A DNA stretch of 64,000 nt from Meandrina meandrites (GCA_963693305.1 OY855915.1:6021607-6085606); one strand, 5' to 3'; shown: positions 1 through 12,656, numbered from the stretch's first letter. Translations and numbers: made by a program. The notes: generated from the sequence alone by a model not told the origin.

Positions 1-229
1 ACTGTATCACGAATAACGTGCTGTATATCACGTGCTGTGTGTATACCACGTGCTGTGTGGTGTGTATCACATGCTGTGTGTATCACGTGCTGTGTGTCTA
101 CCACGTGCTGTGTGTATATCACGTGCTGTGTGTATACCACGTGCTGTGTGGTGTGTATCACATGCTGTGTGTATCCCGTGCTGTGTGTCTATCACGTGCT
201 CTGTGTCTATCACGTGCTGTATTCTGTCG
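1..229. repeat. E-box-rich minisatellite
   Basis: About a dozen degenerate copies of a 16-17-bp unit resembling gtatcacgtgctgtgt fill the first 229 bases. A larger block containing the variant gtggtgtgtatcacatgctg is itself repeated (about 50-90 and 142-175). Most units carry the palindrome CACGTG or a one-base variant. All frames stay open only because the unit is free of stop codons, so the Cys-rich ORFs here are not genes. The array may continue upstream of the window. Confidence 0.9.
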
Positions 230-867
230 ACGCAGTAACTTGACCATCTGCGATTTTACCGCTTGCCATGCCCAGAGCGTCTTGACATTCTAAAGGTTTT
301 ATGGAATAAGAGACAAATGAAATTTTCGTATCTGAGATTTTTGCATAATCATTAAGTTTCAACCTTGCTAACAAGTGCTATCAACTATTTTTTCGCCAAC
401 GGTTTGCGAAACCAGCTTTTTAGCCGCTCGAGGTTGGCTGGTTGGGCAGCTCAAACTTAACTCACGGTTGACAGTTAAGTTTATTTTATTGAGTTTTGCC
501 AAATACTAGCTATGAAACTTAATGTTTGCAAAGAAATCACTTCTATGAATCTAAATGACAAAACCGTAGCTTTATTGCAACCAAATGTGTCTCCCGGGCG
601 TTATAATTTAAAGTTACAAGCAAATGAGATTAACTTTGAAAACTGTTCAGCTCAACAGTATTTCAAAAACCAAATATCGCAATCCGTTTCAATCTTCTTC
701 ACTTTTGGTAATCCGTACCCTCTTTCGTATTTGCTGTGTTATTGAAATGTTCCTTCACTGTTTTAAGTGGTTATTTTTAAATTTTGGCCACTTCCCATAT
801 CTAAATTTGGCAAAAATCCGTGACGCAGCTCCTTAAAGGGACACTCTTATCTCTCATGAGCATAAAT
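230..867. other. no gene recognised
   Basis: AT-rich non-coding DNA. The short ORFs have no recognisable domain or splice context, and no repeat boundary is visible. Confidence 0.6.
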
Positions 868-1570
868 TGGGAGGCGTGTTGGCCTAATTTTTCCTTTCCT
901 TTCTTTTCGTCTTCTTTTTTTGTGCAGCATACAGTTACTTAAGTTACTTAAAGAAAGGTATCCTAATGGTTAGTGCACTGTACGGTGGATAGAGTGGCCC
1001 GTGTTCTTGCCCTACCCGAGCTCACTGCGTTCTCTCCGCTCAGGTGTATAACTGGGTACCGGCGAATTTACTGCCGGGGGTAACCCTGCGATTTCACCGC
1101 GGTCAAACGTCCGGAGGCTGTTTTTGTTTTCTTATTACGAGAGAAATCATTCACGTTAACGTGGAAGCATCAGTAAGGATATGTCAAACAGTTGCTGAGG
1201 GTAAATATATTTTTCAGTTCCCTCAAGCGGGATTCTTTACTTTTAAAATGCTCCGCACCCAAACAAAATTGCTTTGACAATGGCGACGACAGTCGGCATT
1301 TCGCCGTTTTCAAACACTTAGAACTTTTTTAGTAAAGTTCCAAACAATTTAGTAAACCAGGAGAATACTTGTTAAGTATCAAACTTTGAACAGTGAAAAT
1401 GAAAACCTTATCTTTGAAGTAGTTTTCTTATTTTTTACGTTTTACCGCGGTGAACCCTGCGATGGACTAGCATCCCATCCAGAGGGGAGTAGAAATACTC
1501 CTAGTCGCTTTGTGCAACAGAAACCAGGATAAGCTTCCGCCTGAGGGGCCACTAGGCTCGAACGCAAACT
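868..1570 (+). mobile_element. tRNA-derived SINE, family A, split by two insertions
   Basis: The head (gggaggcgtgttggcctaat, from 868) and the body (tataactgggtaccggcgaa; ctagcatcccatccag) match the other family A copies. The copy is interrupted twice. A ~75-bp insertion at about 886-960 is flanked by the repeated hexamer CCTAAT, and a 362-bp inverted-repeat element occupies 1093-1454. Removing both restores the order seen at 1980-2285. Confidence 0.85.
1093..1454. mobile_element. MITE with 9-bp target duplication, nested in SINE
   Basis: Ends are the exact 11-bp inverted repeats TTCACCGCGGT...ACCGCGGTGAA. They extend to about 18 bp with one mismatch (next bases cAAACGT versus aAAACGT). The element is flanked by direct repeats CCCTGCGAT at 1084-1092 and 1455-1463. 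The target is SINE sequence that is intact in sister copies. A 9-bp duplication fits Mutator-like elements, and Merlin is another possibility. There is no coding capacity. Confidence 0.85.
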
Positions 1571-1979
1571 GTTTATCATGTGCATGAATTCTAAAAGTCA
1601 TATCCAAAAGATGTATTTACATCGATGGAATTCTAAAAGCAATGGGCTGGTTTTCTTAAAAATTACTAAACTTGTGAACTAACGCTATAAAATCACTGTT
1701 CTCGTGAGGTCCGTGAGGTACACGTGCATAATGTTTTGATCTCAAATTCAAACAGTCGAACAGACTTTTTCAAATTCTGTATTTGTGTCTTGGAAAAAAA
1801 CCGCTAAAACTACTAACAATGTTGCTCTCCAATTCCGTTCAATACTTTACTTTAGACGTTTTTTCGCGCATGAGCGAAGTAACTGAGTCATTATTTTAGC
1901 AAAGGTTTGACCAAAAGTGCAGCAAAGTCACCTTGACAATGCCTAACATCTGCAAATTAAGAACTATCTGTTGACAGTG

Positions 1980-2285
1980 TGGGAGGCAAGATGGCCTAAT
2001 GGTTGCGAGCACGGTGGACTCCGGATCGAACGGTCCGGGTTCGATCCCTGGCCGAGATCATTGTGTTGTGTTCTCGGGCAAGACACTTTACTCTCACGGT
2101 GCCTCTCTCCACCCAGGTGTATAAATGGGTACTGGCGAAATAATGCTGAGGGATAACTCTGCGATGGACTAGCATCCCATCCAGGGGAGAGTAGAAATAC
2201 TCGTAGTCGCTTAATGCTGCAGAAACCGGGATAAACGCCTCGAGTCAGTATGGACCACTTGGCTCGACGCAGACTTAACCTTTTT
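1980..2285 (+). mobile_element. tRNA-derived SINE, family A
   Basis: Has an A-box-like segment (ggcctaatggttgcgagc) and a B box (ggttcgatccc), followed by a conserved body (gggcaagacactttactctc; ctctccacccaggtgtataa; gatggactagcatcccatcc; ctcgtagtcgctt) and a tail ending in cagacttaacc. This is the most complete undisturbed copy before 32 kb. It is not a functional tRNA gene, because no tRNA-like stems can be built past the B box. Confidence 0.85.
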
Positions 2286-3293
2286 TTGTTGACACTGTTT
2301 TACGATTTGTGATAAATTTCTTGTGATATACTTCTTATGATATGGTTGGACGTCTTAACTTTGTGAAGGAAATCGAGTGCTCAAAAAATCGGGATTCGAC
2401 TGTAGAAGGCATGAAGTACCATTTTGCACAATCGACGAAGGCCTCACTTTCTCGAGATTTCAGTTAAGGCTTTTCCCTAAATCGTTACTTTGGGAATAGT
2501 GCAAAGATAACCCCAAACTACCCCTGTAATGCTCCCCGACCCCTTCCCCCTCCGGGATGGACTCTTCTGTGAAAGGGACGGGAGTGTTCGTCGTCTCGCC
2601 TTTGAGTAAAATTTGCGGATTTTAGCCTCACTTTACAGGGTGTTCAGGACGAAACGCCAAAGGTTTTACACATCAAGGTAACTTTCTGGATAGCACGTTA
2701 GAAATAAAAAAATAAACGCCGTCATAACATGTTGGCTATTTGGACCGATCGGGCATGAAAATTTAATATTTCTTCATAAATGATAGCATTTCGTGACATC
2801 GTCTTGAAAGTCATTTTTTTAAACTTACTGTAGCTATTATTTGTGTGTCTGTTTTATAATGGCATCTTTCAGGGGTCAAATAAGGCTTGAGCCCAGTGTT
2901 CCAGTAAGTTTTTGAAGCAAGGCACTAGGTACAAGAACTGAGAAGTTATTTTGTTGACAATACATGAAGTAACAGAAAACTGCTGTCTGCTTGCAGGCAC
3001 GTGTTTAATCGTACGTGCAGCGCAGGACACGATCGAAGACTCAAGAGTCTCAAGAACGTTTTGACTTCACAGATGGATTTAAAAACACTCTTACATTGAA
3101 CCATTTTGCCTTGTAAACTTCAAAGCAACACAAGAAAGAAAGGAGAGAAAGAAAATTTATTGTGTGGCTGTTTAAGGCCCTAAGTTGAAACTGAAAAAGG
3201 GGTTGCCAGGCCGGGTGCTTCGGTATGTTTTTCTTGTCGTCTAAAAACAGCTGAAAGCGAAGTAGAGTCGCCTCTTGTCACTAGGAGACGTTA
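2286..3293. other. no gene; partial dispersed repeat
   Basis: About 2530-2890 shares short blocks with 49,950-50,220 (gctgttcaggac; atggcatctttcaggggtc; gcttgagccca versus cttgaacccacgcccagatt). They appear to be two diverged copies of one non-coding repeat. No exon is recognised. Confidence 0.45.
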
Positions 3294-3302
3294 GAGCACA
3301 CA

Positions 3303-3465
3303 TAGACTTTCAAAGTCCTTCGACGTGCGGTTTAGGTATGTCACGTACGAAGGCTCTCGCGACTTCGTCACTCGCGGTCGTCGCTCGGCGACTCGCTGCT
3401 CGTCGCTCCGCGACGCTTTTCGGCTCGCTACGCTCGCCAAAAGAGGGCGACTTGGTGCAAGTCTA
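3303..3465. mobile_element. TAGnCT-type MITE, 9-bp target duplication
   Basis: A 163-bp element whose ends are TAGACTTTCA...TGCAAGTCTA (9 of 10 inverted). It is flanked by exact direct repeats GAGCACACA at 3294-3302 and 3466-3474. The interior is strikingly GC-rich and CpG-rich (clusters of cgtcgctc, gcgac and cgctacgctcg) compared with its AT-rich surroundings. The ~60-residue ORFs on both strands are products of this composition. Confidence 0.8.
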
Positions 3466-3679
3466 GAGCACACACAGCCATAGCCAAGTCAAATTGCCTA
3501 CAGAATTATAGCGGACTAAATTTTGTGATTTCTCTTTTGCCCTGAATTTGATTTTCTTCTAATATCTTTGTTTTGAAAACTTTAAATTTTCCATTTCATT
3601 TGTCGGGTCAGGTAACTCTCTCTATCAGGATTTTGACCCGAGACCCGTCTCTTATCTGGAACACTGCTTGAGCCACGAG

Positions 3680-3783
3680 TAGTCTCCTTTGCAGCCGTTG
3701 TTTGGGCTCGTCACGCAACGTTCCCTCTCGTGGGGGAGGGAACGTTGCGTGACGAGCCCAAACAACGGCTGCAAAGGAGACTA
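3680..3783. mobile_element. palindromic TAGnCT MITE
   Basis: A 104-bp almost perfect palindrome beginning TAGTCTCCTTTGCAGCCG and ending with its reverse complement; only a few bases (about tcgtgg) separate the ~47-bp arms. GAGCCACG lies at 3670-3677 and again directly after the element at 3784-3791, a probable 8-bp duplication with a 2-base offset on the left. The interrupted target (gagccacgcccagattg) is itself repeat sequence also seen near 50,200. Confidence 0.8.
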
Positions 3784-3791
3784 GAGCCACG

Positions 3792-4801
3792 CCCAGATTG
3801 TGTTCAGTTCTAACTTTCCGACGAGCATCCTCGCCCTCTTAACATGAGAGTGTCCCCCCCGGTCACATCCTTAAAAAAAAAGAAAAAAGAAAAAAAATGC
3901 AAAAATGCATTTCAGGGGACGTTCATTGGCAAGCTACCAAAACACCCTAACACAGCATGCGAAAAATGGCGTTATTCAGCGACACTGGTTTCTTCTAGTC
4001 TAACGATCTACATTTAAAGTGACGTATATAAAAAAACCCATCAAATCAGAAAAGATCTCAAAATACCAGCTTACAGTATAGAAAACGGGTACAGGTGAAC
4101 CAACAAGGAAGAAGGATTGTACAGATTTTGGAACATTGAGACCGATTACGATCAGTAAAGATGAAAAACTCTATATTAAAAGGAGATGCGAAACACGAAC
4201 ATTTCTCAATTACAACTTTTGATTAAAGCATGCCAGCAGAATTGTACTCCATTTGGAAATGAACTTGGTTCATTCCAAACGTTTTGGAGAAGTTTCCAGG
4301 GCACGTTCGAGAACTGATAATCAAGGAGAACAGAAATTTCGAGTTGATCTAGAAAGCAGCTATTTCATAACAGCCGGGTGCCATGAAAAGATCCGCGGAG
4401 CTATTTTTACTCTTTATCATCTTGCCAGAAACTCTATTTAAAAAAGATTAATATGTCAAATCTGGAGTTGAAGTTTCTGCAGTTTTCAATTTGAGTTGTT
4501 TTGATGCCGCTTAAGAGGTTAGAATTGAGAACATTTGATACTGATGTAAGTACCGCGAGGGAGGACAGATTTTTTCATTTATGGGACTTGCGGTTATTGT
4601 TTGGCAGCATTTGGCATTGAGATAAAATAGCAAAAATTTCAACCATTCGAAAGCATTTCCTGTGCCACCCGTGCAAAATAACACTCTTCTCTAAAAGTGT
4701 GATAGTCTAGTTCCATGATTTTTAAAGACAAGTTTTGATCAAAAAGTTGCAGAAGTACGCAACAATTTCGAGACCACCCATGCTCCGCTCTTCCTGAGTG
4801 T

Positions 4802-4832
<31 letters not shown>

Positions 4833-5985
4833 GGGGGGAGGGAGGAGGGGGCGGAGGGTGTACTTTATACAGCAGTCATACAGGGAGGCTCCACTCAAAA
4901 GGGGTACCTTTTTCAAGCTGGAGGTTTATGAAAAGGCATGGATTTCGCGAGTTAGAGATAGAGTAAAGGCAAGGATAGGGAAAACTGTCATTTAGGAATT
5001 TGAGAGGGTATGTAAAATAAATTGTCCAAAAAAAGGCACGATTGGATTTCGGGGCGGTATGATGAATCTTTGTTGAGTACCACACCCCCGCCCCCCCCCC
5101 CCCCCATCCCCCCGCTTTTTGCCTCATTATCGCCGGAGGCAATAAATGACCTTTATTGCACATTTGCGCTCATCTTGTCCTCACTGTTTTAATTAGTTGC
5201 CAGATACGATCGATGTTCCCGCTCCAGTGTGTTCTCTGATCCTGTGTGTGTTCCCACAAATCAACCACAACAGTGTATAATATTATTGACTTGACAAATC
5301 TAACTAACAACGGAACTCTGTTCTCGAATATACCGGTCTGGCCAGCCGGTACTAGCGCCCTAAGTTCCAAAATGACAGGAAAATCTGTAGCATCATTTAA
5401 CTGTTCACTTTTTCGCATTCACGAACAAAGACCGCAAAACTCGCGACACTTCTTTTGCAAAAACACAAAAAGAACTCGGAGATCTCACCGTGATAAAGAT
5501 GAATTTGCGCAACTTGCTGTTTACACAGTCTAGAATAAAACGAAGTCTATCCAAATCATTTCGCAAGATTTGGGCTGTAATTTTTGGAAATAGATTTTAT
5601 TGCTTATCACACCACATCAGACATTGGTTATAGACGATAAGTAACGCCTTCATTAATTCGCCTTATATATGCAGGTGTAAAGTCGATAATAAGTAGTTCG
5701 GTAGCCATATATCCTAATCGACTCGGCAGAAAGTGGCGTGAGAATTCCTAGCGCTATTTCAACCTCGTTTCCATGATCCAGGAAGAAGGGAAAAGCCCTG
5801 GGAACGAGATTGGCGCTGTTTTGCTTATGTGCGCAAAACCCGTGCCTCAAAAACTCGCGTGTTTACATCAATAAAGATTTTCTAAGACATCTCCTTGGTA
5901 AAACTTACTAATAGCAAAACGATTCACTTTGCAAACCATTTGAATAATGCGCGGTTCTCGAAACCACGGCTATAAATTTCGATTT
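3792..5985. other. no gene; simple-sequence tracts
   Basis: Non-coding. Contains a (TG)n tract at about 4797-4815 running into a ~23-base G run at 4816-4838, a C run at about 5088-5105, and a short hairpin (ctcgtttcc...gggaacgag) at about 5763-5808. The ORFs of up to 95 codons carry poly-Pro or poly-Gly from these tracts and are not genes. Confidence 0.6.
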
Positions 5986-5989
5986 TTTG

Positions 5990-6195
5990 AACACGCACAG
6001 AAACAGCTTGAAAAGTTTAGCCTTAATATTTTTAATTTGCAATCCATTTCCATCCAAGCCATTCGCAACCCAAGTCGCTTGTTAACAGTTTCAGTGCTTT
6101 AATATAGCAATTGTTAATAAAAATGGACCATTATTTTTAGGTTGCCTACAACACAAATATATATTTTGGCTCTTCAAACATCTGTTAAACAGCTC
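5990..6195 (+). repeat. dispersed repeat, copy 1 (inverted mate at 11.14-11.34 kb)
   Basis: Blocks such as gcttgaaaagtttagcctta, tgttaacagtttcagtgct, gcaattgttaataaaaatgg and ccattatttttaggt recur in reverse complement at 11,140-11,335. The two copies are therefore inverted and about 5 kb apart. There is no coding potential. Confidence 0.75.
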
Positions 6196-6374
6196 ATTTC
6201 TATGGATTCTGTCCGTCAGTAAGTGGTAAGGTAATGTTCAGTTGGCAGTTCAACACAGGTATGTCTTGCCGGCCCAACAAGCTAGCCGCGAAGGTGGCTA
6301 ATAGGAGAATACTTCAGGCGAGTGTTTTTCAAGTTTTTAGTGTTTTAAAATGCGTCGCCGGTATACCATTATGG

Positions 6375-6838
6375 AGGGGGACATTGGGGTTTGCGGTATT
6401 GCGGTATTGGCCACTTTTTCATGCGGTATTTCGGTAATTTTAATTTTGAATTGCGTTATTGCGGTATTCTCCAAACCTGCGGGATGCGTTTTCTTTGCGT
6501 TTTGGTCGACGATATTCAGTATAAAAACGTATCCTTCACTTTTTTCCGACCATTTATAGCCGTTTCCGGTCGTTTCGGAAGCACCCTGAAACGGTCTTAT
6601 TTTGTCACACATTTTAATCTACAATGTGACTGTTCTAACAACCTGTTTAAGCCGTGTCATTGTTTCCACGGTCCCACCGCTCGTTTTTGCCTCTATTTTT
6701 GCTCTCGCGTCAAGGAATCCACCAGCTATACAGGCTTACTATAAAATTGTGGTATTTTCCGATTTTTTTTGCGGTATTGCGGTATTTGTCGAATTTTTTT
6801 GCGGTAATGCGGTGTTCAGCAACCCCCAATGTCCCCCT
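6375..6838. mobile_element. hAT-like MITE, 8-bp target duplication
   Basis: A 464-bp element with ends AGGGGGACATTGGGG...CCCCCAATGTCCCCCT and direct repeats CATTATGG at 6367-6374 and 6839-6846. Near both ends it carries repeated gcggtattgcggtatt motifs, in direct orientation, as subterminal arrays. The 8-bp duplication suggests the hAT superfamily. The ORFs of 69-117 codons inside are repeat-encoded and lack recognisable domains. Confidence 0.8.
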
Positions 6839-6947
6839 CATTATGGCAAAGCGTAGATTGTTGAGTGTCACGTTTGTGAAATGGCAGGTAGCCAGTCAGA
6901 GCGCGCCTAATATAATGTCTACATTATAACACAACAAAATATTTAAA

Positions 6948-7768
6948 GTGCTACTATGATGAAATTCGCATGTTTTCTTTCGCAACCGTTTTAAAATATT
7001 AACAAGTACTCTACATGAGAAACAAAATGCCGTTTACTGTTTTCCAATATCTCTTTTCTTTCCAGAGATATTCAAGTTTTTAAAATATGCAAATTAGCAA
7101 AGTAGTGACGTCATACACTCAACCAAATTCTGATCAAATACTAAGAAAGTGATATCTCAGCCAATTTATATTGAAAGTCTCTGATTCTTTGCAGTAACAC
7201 TCTGCTAGTTGTGTTTCACAATATGAACTTGAAAACTTGGTTACCATGACAACATACTAGGTCCCAGATCCCCCCAATGCTTAACGCCTTTCTGGCCAAT
7301 TCTGGCATTCTCCGTTTATATTTGTAAATAATGCTTTACATGCGAGATCTAGCAAGCATATCAATGGATTTGGCAGACGTCTTGCCTGGGTTTAATTTTT
7401 CCGCACTGAAAAATTCTGAAATATTAAAAACAAATTGATGGGGACTGGAAAAGAGTGAGTTGCCATGGTAACATAATTTTATTACAGCTGTAGGTGTGTC
7501 ACCTGAGGAACTATTAGTCTGCCAAGTTTCAGTGGTCTCTGCAGAAAAATGACCGAGATAACTTAATTTTTGTACTTGACAAAAAATTGGGTTGAGTAGA
7601 TGATGTCATCAGTTCCCTAATTTGCATATTTTACGATTTTTTTAAGCTTAAATATCTCTGGAACTAAAATAGATATTTGAAAACGGTAAACGGCATTTTT
7701 AATCTTTCATTAAATACTCTTTGAAACACCTAAAATTGCAAGGGGTGAAAATTTGATCATAGTACCAA
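6948..7768. mobile_element. long inverted-repeat (foldback) element
   Basis: The left ~170 bp and the right ~190 bp are diverged inverted copies. Shared blocks include tactatgat, atgccgttta, ccagagatatt and atatgcaaattag. Both ends are flanked by TTTAAA (6942-6947 and 7769-7774). The centre is AT-rich and non-coding. Confidence 0.65.
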
Positions 7769-7774
7769 TTTAAA

Positions 7775-10700
7775 ATGGTATATTTTGGAATTAAACCACT
7801 GCTTTTTCAGCTGTCGAGAAAAGACAAAAGGTCTGGGTATTCAAAACACGAGAAAACAAGAGTTTTATCGTAAAAATACTTTTTCCATTTACAAAGAAAA
7901 CATATGGTGTTGAATCGTTTCGCCACGGAATTTCGTTCATCCATTACACATCTTTCACATCTTAATGCCCAAATTGTATACCAGTCAACGATTCTGTGTG
8001 CAATCTGTCACATTTTGCAAACGTTCGCGAGGATTTTTCAATCCCAGAAAATTATAACGAAATTCCTCTTAGCTGGTGAATCGTTTTGTTTACATTTTAT
8101 TCTGCAAAATAGTTAAGATAGAGAGGTTTATGAAAATATTTACTTTGACATTCTTCGAGCGTAATTAATTAATTACTTCAGTCCGTGTTTTTCAACACGC
8201 AAAACCGTTGAGATTCATACTGTTTAAAGGCAATAAAATGCCACATTATTATGTGTGAATTTTCACTGCCAATTGGAAAAAGCTGTATGCACGGAATCAA
8301 CGAAAACATGACCTTACCCAGCTTAGCGACATGATAGTTTAATTTACTCCAAGATGTTTGCAAAATGAAAACTACCAGACAACAAGGAAAATACTTTTCA
8401 TATTTTCCACTTCACAGCACTTTATTACTCGTATCAGCGGCAAACACAGAAAATAACGCATTAGCTACCACGTCTGTCGTTGCGAAATATAACTGAATGA
8501 AGATTTATCGGTTCGATTATCTTAATGGTAAAACAGTGCAGTCGATGCAACTAAAGTCACTACAAAAAAGTAAAATAAAAATTGAGCATAACTCAAGTAA
8601 GTCAAGTAAGTGAAGTACGTCGTTGCTTTGGTCGAGTGATGGGTCGGTGTTGATTTAAATTTACTCTCCCCGCGGGCTATGTAAGACCCGGGATGTGAGA
8701 AGACATTACTAACACCTATAGTTAATTGTTTGAAGGCGTACTCGTTGGTTTAATATTGTGATGAAATTTGATTGTTGTAGGCATGAGAACAGAGGCACTT
8801 GGAATATATGCGAGGAGCTATTCTCCATGAGGAGATCTCGAGAGGACAAAGGATAAATTGACTGTATCAATGAATTACTCATTTTAACATAAAGTGCATT
8901 TCCTGTGAAGCTGAAACTCACGAGTGTCAAGATACATTGTGCAGCCATGAACTGGCATTCGTGTCCGCCTGCTCTTTTTGGAGCACACAAATTTCGTGCG
9001 TCAAGAGTTATCCAAACACAAAAGCCAATTTAATAAGTGCACAGTTTTTATAAGGTGACTTTGAAGGTTCGGTTCTTGCTCGCTTATCAGGCCATTCCAC
9101 TTAAGGAACGATCAAAGGATTCCGATAGAAATCGTTTTACCGCATTTCAAGTATTTTTTACCAATTAAACATCAATTTTTCACAAGAGATATACACAAAT
9201 ACGGCTAAAGCTAATTAAATGACCGTTCTTTCACGAGCCACGATTATAGTACAGGTAGGAATGAAACAAGAGAGTAAATACCGGGTTTTATAAACCGATA
9301 AAGATGCGTTAAATAAGTCTGAGGTGCGAAATTTTTTGCGCTTCTAAAGTAATCGCTTATCGGGACCCTCAGTGGATTAAAGCTCCGCTGAGAGAGGGAG
9401 GTCAAAAAGGCGAGTCTGTAATATCAGGACACGTCACTTTGCTGGAATGAGAAAATACATCTTGTATTTTCCATAGAAATTTCAAGAAAGAAAGACGAAT
9501 TCGACTAACTACTTTAAAGTTTATGCGCGAAACGAGTATTGCAGCTAAGAATCTCACAACTATGTTTGGTATTTCTGAGTGTACCCAAGCGAAATACTGT
9601 AGATATAAACAGGTTTTTCACAGTACTGACCGGTGTTCGTCTTATACACGCCTTGTTGGCCATGATCGTCTTTGGAAAATCCGTCCAGTGAGCTCGCGAT
9701 TTTGAGACCAGCATCACGTCGAACATTAACAGTCCTGGGATAAGCGGTGTTGATCAATAATGCCAGCAGTGAAACAAGAATGGCCCTGCATGGCAATAAA
9801 AGGGAAAAAATCTAAAATCCATCCATTACAACTATAAAAACATCCGTATGTAAGCATTACCTTGAGGTCATGTTTTAATACGGCCAACTGGCTCACTTTA
9901 TCCGCGCTGGATTATTCGAGACGGTGCACGGAAAACGCCTGGGAAATTTTTATTAGAAAAATAACTCGCAGGTCACATTCTGCAATGTCTTCACGCAAAA
10001 TACCGGAAATTCATGCAGTGCACCGATTGGCCAATTTATCCCGCGTGCATTTGATATCTCAACCATTAAATAAACGATTGTGTAAAGTAAAAATGTCACT
10101 TGTAAGAAGCTGCAAGATGTAGAAATACAGTAGCCATTCGAGGAAAAGTTAGACGTTCTACTGTGTGTTTTAATGTGGCGAAAGATGTGTTAGAAAGTAA
10201 AACATGTTCGATCTTTGTTTCTCACATTATCGCGTCTGGCAGACACAGAAGAAACCGGCAATCAGATTTATGCGGTGAATGTTTTAGTCGGCCGTCTCCC
10301 CGCCCTTACCCCCCGAAGGGCACTGGCGGGGGGTACAGTTAGGGCAAAATGTCGTCTGTGATAAGTGTTCCGGGGGGACGACCTCTGATTAAGTGTAGAG
10401 GGTCTGCTAGTCCTTTCTATACCTTTCCATAAAAACTTCAAGCAGCTGAAATTGTTATAAAAAGGCGTCTGAAAGATCAAAATATTCCAAGAGGCACTCG
10501 CTTCTCTAAACTCCTTAGTACACTCGGTCCCATGAAAGTTCACCGGTATTTCTTTAGTGCCGGTGCTCCTATCCCTATCCCAGGCACTCCCCAGCCTGCC
10601 CCTGATGGGTCCTGGCGCGGCACGGGTCCTCGAATTGATAACATTACTCCTGTAAACCTTCTGGGAATTGCTCTCTGGTTTAAATTACCATCTGTTCTAA

Positions 10701-11139
10701 ATTAACCGCCTGCTCTGCAGGCCAGTTCGCAACTAAAAGAAAATCATTGATATTCACCTTGTGCCCGCTTTCACAACGTTTCACGCAACCATATGCAAAG
10801 CCGGGTCTCGGCCGTTGTTTGGTCTCGTCTAGCCTGTGTACAGCCGTCTCGCTCCCCTTCGCTTCAAACCTCGCCATATTTCTATTCACCGTTCTTCGCG
10901 CCTGGATCTATCCGTAGCTTAAATTTAACCCTCAAACCAAGCGTCTGATCAAATAAACTAAAGGATATTTTTTTTCATCATTACTATAAAGATGAATCGA
11001 TTCGTTCATAAGACGAGCCCTTATGTACATTTCGTCTACCTTTGATAGATACTGAGCTGGTACCCATACCCCCGGTATGTGGAAGGGCCCATACCCCTTC
11101 CACATACCCACAGAAAGGACAGAAAGGGGCTTTGTCAGG
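7775..11139. other. no gene recognised
   Basis: AT-rich, without exons I can support. ORFs up to 93 codons are scattered and unrelated to one another. A local hairpin of C and G runs lies at 10,300-10,340. A fragment resembling the arm of the palindromic MITE (gccgttgtttggtctcgtc) lies at about 10,812-10,830. Confidence 0.5.
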
Positions 11140-11335
11140 GATTTTAACAGATGTTTGAACAGCCAAAATTTATATTTGTGGCGTAGGAAACCTAAAAATA
11201 ATGGTCCATTTTTATTAACAATTGCTATATTAGAGCACTGAAACTGTTAACAAGCATCTTTGGCTGCGGATGGCTTGGATGGAAAAATGGATTGCAACTT
11301 GAAAAGTTAAGGCTAAACTTTTCAAGTTGTTTCCA
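11140..11335 (-). repeat. dispersed repeat, copy 2
   Basis: Reverse-complement counterpart of 5990-6195. Long near-identical stretches (for example aataatggtccatttttatt) show recent common origin. Confidence 0.75.
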
Positions 11336-11552
11336 AGCGTCGTCAAAAGTCAATATTTATAGCTTTAGTTTTATTTCTATCTGCAAATTAAGGACATGTC
11401 TTCATTTAGATGTTCAAAGATAATGTTTTTCATCGGTTCCCTAACACTAATTTCAGAACAGTTTAGACCAAAAATCTGCGAAATCCCCGTGACGTATTCC
11501 CTTTAATTTTTTACTTGAATGAATTGACCGTTCGGTGGGTCTGTTGAAGATA

Positions 11553-12120
11553 CCGTATTTTCTCAATTAAACGCCCCCGGCGTTTATTTCAAAATTGGCC
11601 TTGTGAACCTGGCGTTTATTTGAAGCCAGCGTTTAATCGGGGCCCGGCGTTTATTTATGAGGTGCAATTGTCTGTCTTTTTTTAGATTGATTTGTTATCA
11701 CCCTTCCTCCGAGACGTAAGGCAGTTTGTCAACGCGGAACGAGTTTTCCTTTCCTACCGCCCTGGCAAACTGTCCCTGAAACTTTTAAGATGATTATTAA
11801 CAAAAACAACAGTATTATATACAGCACATGAATGTTGCAATCAGGATATGCGGCAAACAGAACGCAAAGAATATCGAAAACATAGGAGCAATTATGCGTT
11901 CAAAGTTTTAAGTTTCACATAAACGTTTATTAAGGTTGTCAAAATACCATAGCGTACCAGTATGTCGAAGTAGTACTATTTAATATGGGAAAAATCAACT
12001 TGTTGGTTCGAAGGTGAATAAACGCCGGGACCTCGATTAAACGCCGCCGGCGTTTATTTAAAAAACAACCATTTTTACCCGGCGTTTATACGAGGCCGGC
12101 GTTTAATTGAGAAAATACAG
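11553..12120. mobile_element. MITE flanked by TA (mariner-like)
   Basis: Ends CCGTATTTTCTCAATTAAAC and its diverged inverse (gtttaattgagaaaatacag), flanked by TA at 11,551 and 12,121. Both ends carry small arrays of the palindromic motif AAACGCCGGCGTTTATT in several spacings. The centre is non-coding. TA flanks suggest Tc1/mariner-type mobilisation. Confidence 0.75.
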
Positions 12121-12656
12121 TAATCCCTTAATGACAGTTTCCCCCACCCCTTTGTATACTCCTACTCGTGAACTCTTTACCCTTTTATATACCTAGGGCC
12201 TGAAAAGGTAACCGCCCCCCGGGTACCCCCTTTCGGGCGGAGCCTCCCCGAATAGTCAACTACTGAGGGAATTCTCAGGGGGAAAGAAGGCCAAACCTTC
12301 CTTTTGTGAAGTGTTGAAATGTTTTATGTCAGTGAATAACTGATGTAAAGAAGTAGCTTGTAAGAAGCAGAAATGTTTCTCCTAAAGTTTAGACACATGA
12401 TCTCAGCTCGATTTTCAGTAACAAGTATAGGATACCACTAATGAAACACAAGCATACCATGGCATTGTCAAGAGGTATTTGTGAACATTTGATCTTATAA
12501 GTAACCTGGAAGTGATAGCATTGCTTTCCTATTAGCACCACGACGCCCAAAGGCGTCAACGGGCACGTCTCCCTCTCATAAACTGTCGATGCCATTTTAA
12601 TGACACTTTTTTTTTTACTATCATCGGACTGTTTTTCTACGAAAAGGAAAAGGAAG
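12121..12656. other. no gene recognised
   Basis: Non-coding. The first ~170 bases (cccctttgtatactcctactc...gcctgaaaa) resemble 51,160-51,225, so this is probably a shared dispersed repeat. Confidence 0.45.

Noticed and set aside
18..293. Cys/Val-rich ORFs in three frames
   Set aside because: Translation of the tandem E-box minisatellite, whose unit has no stop codon.
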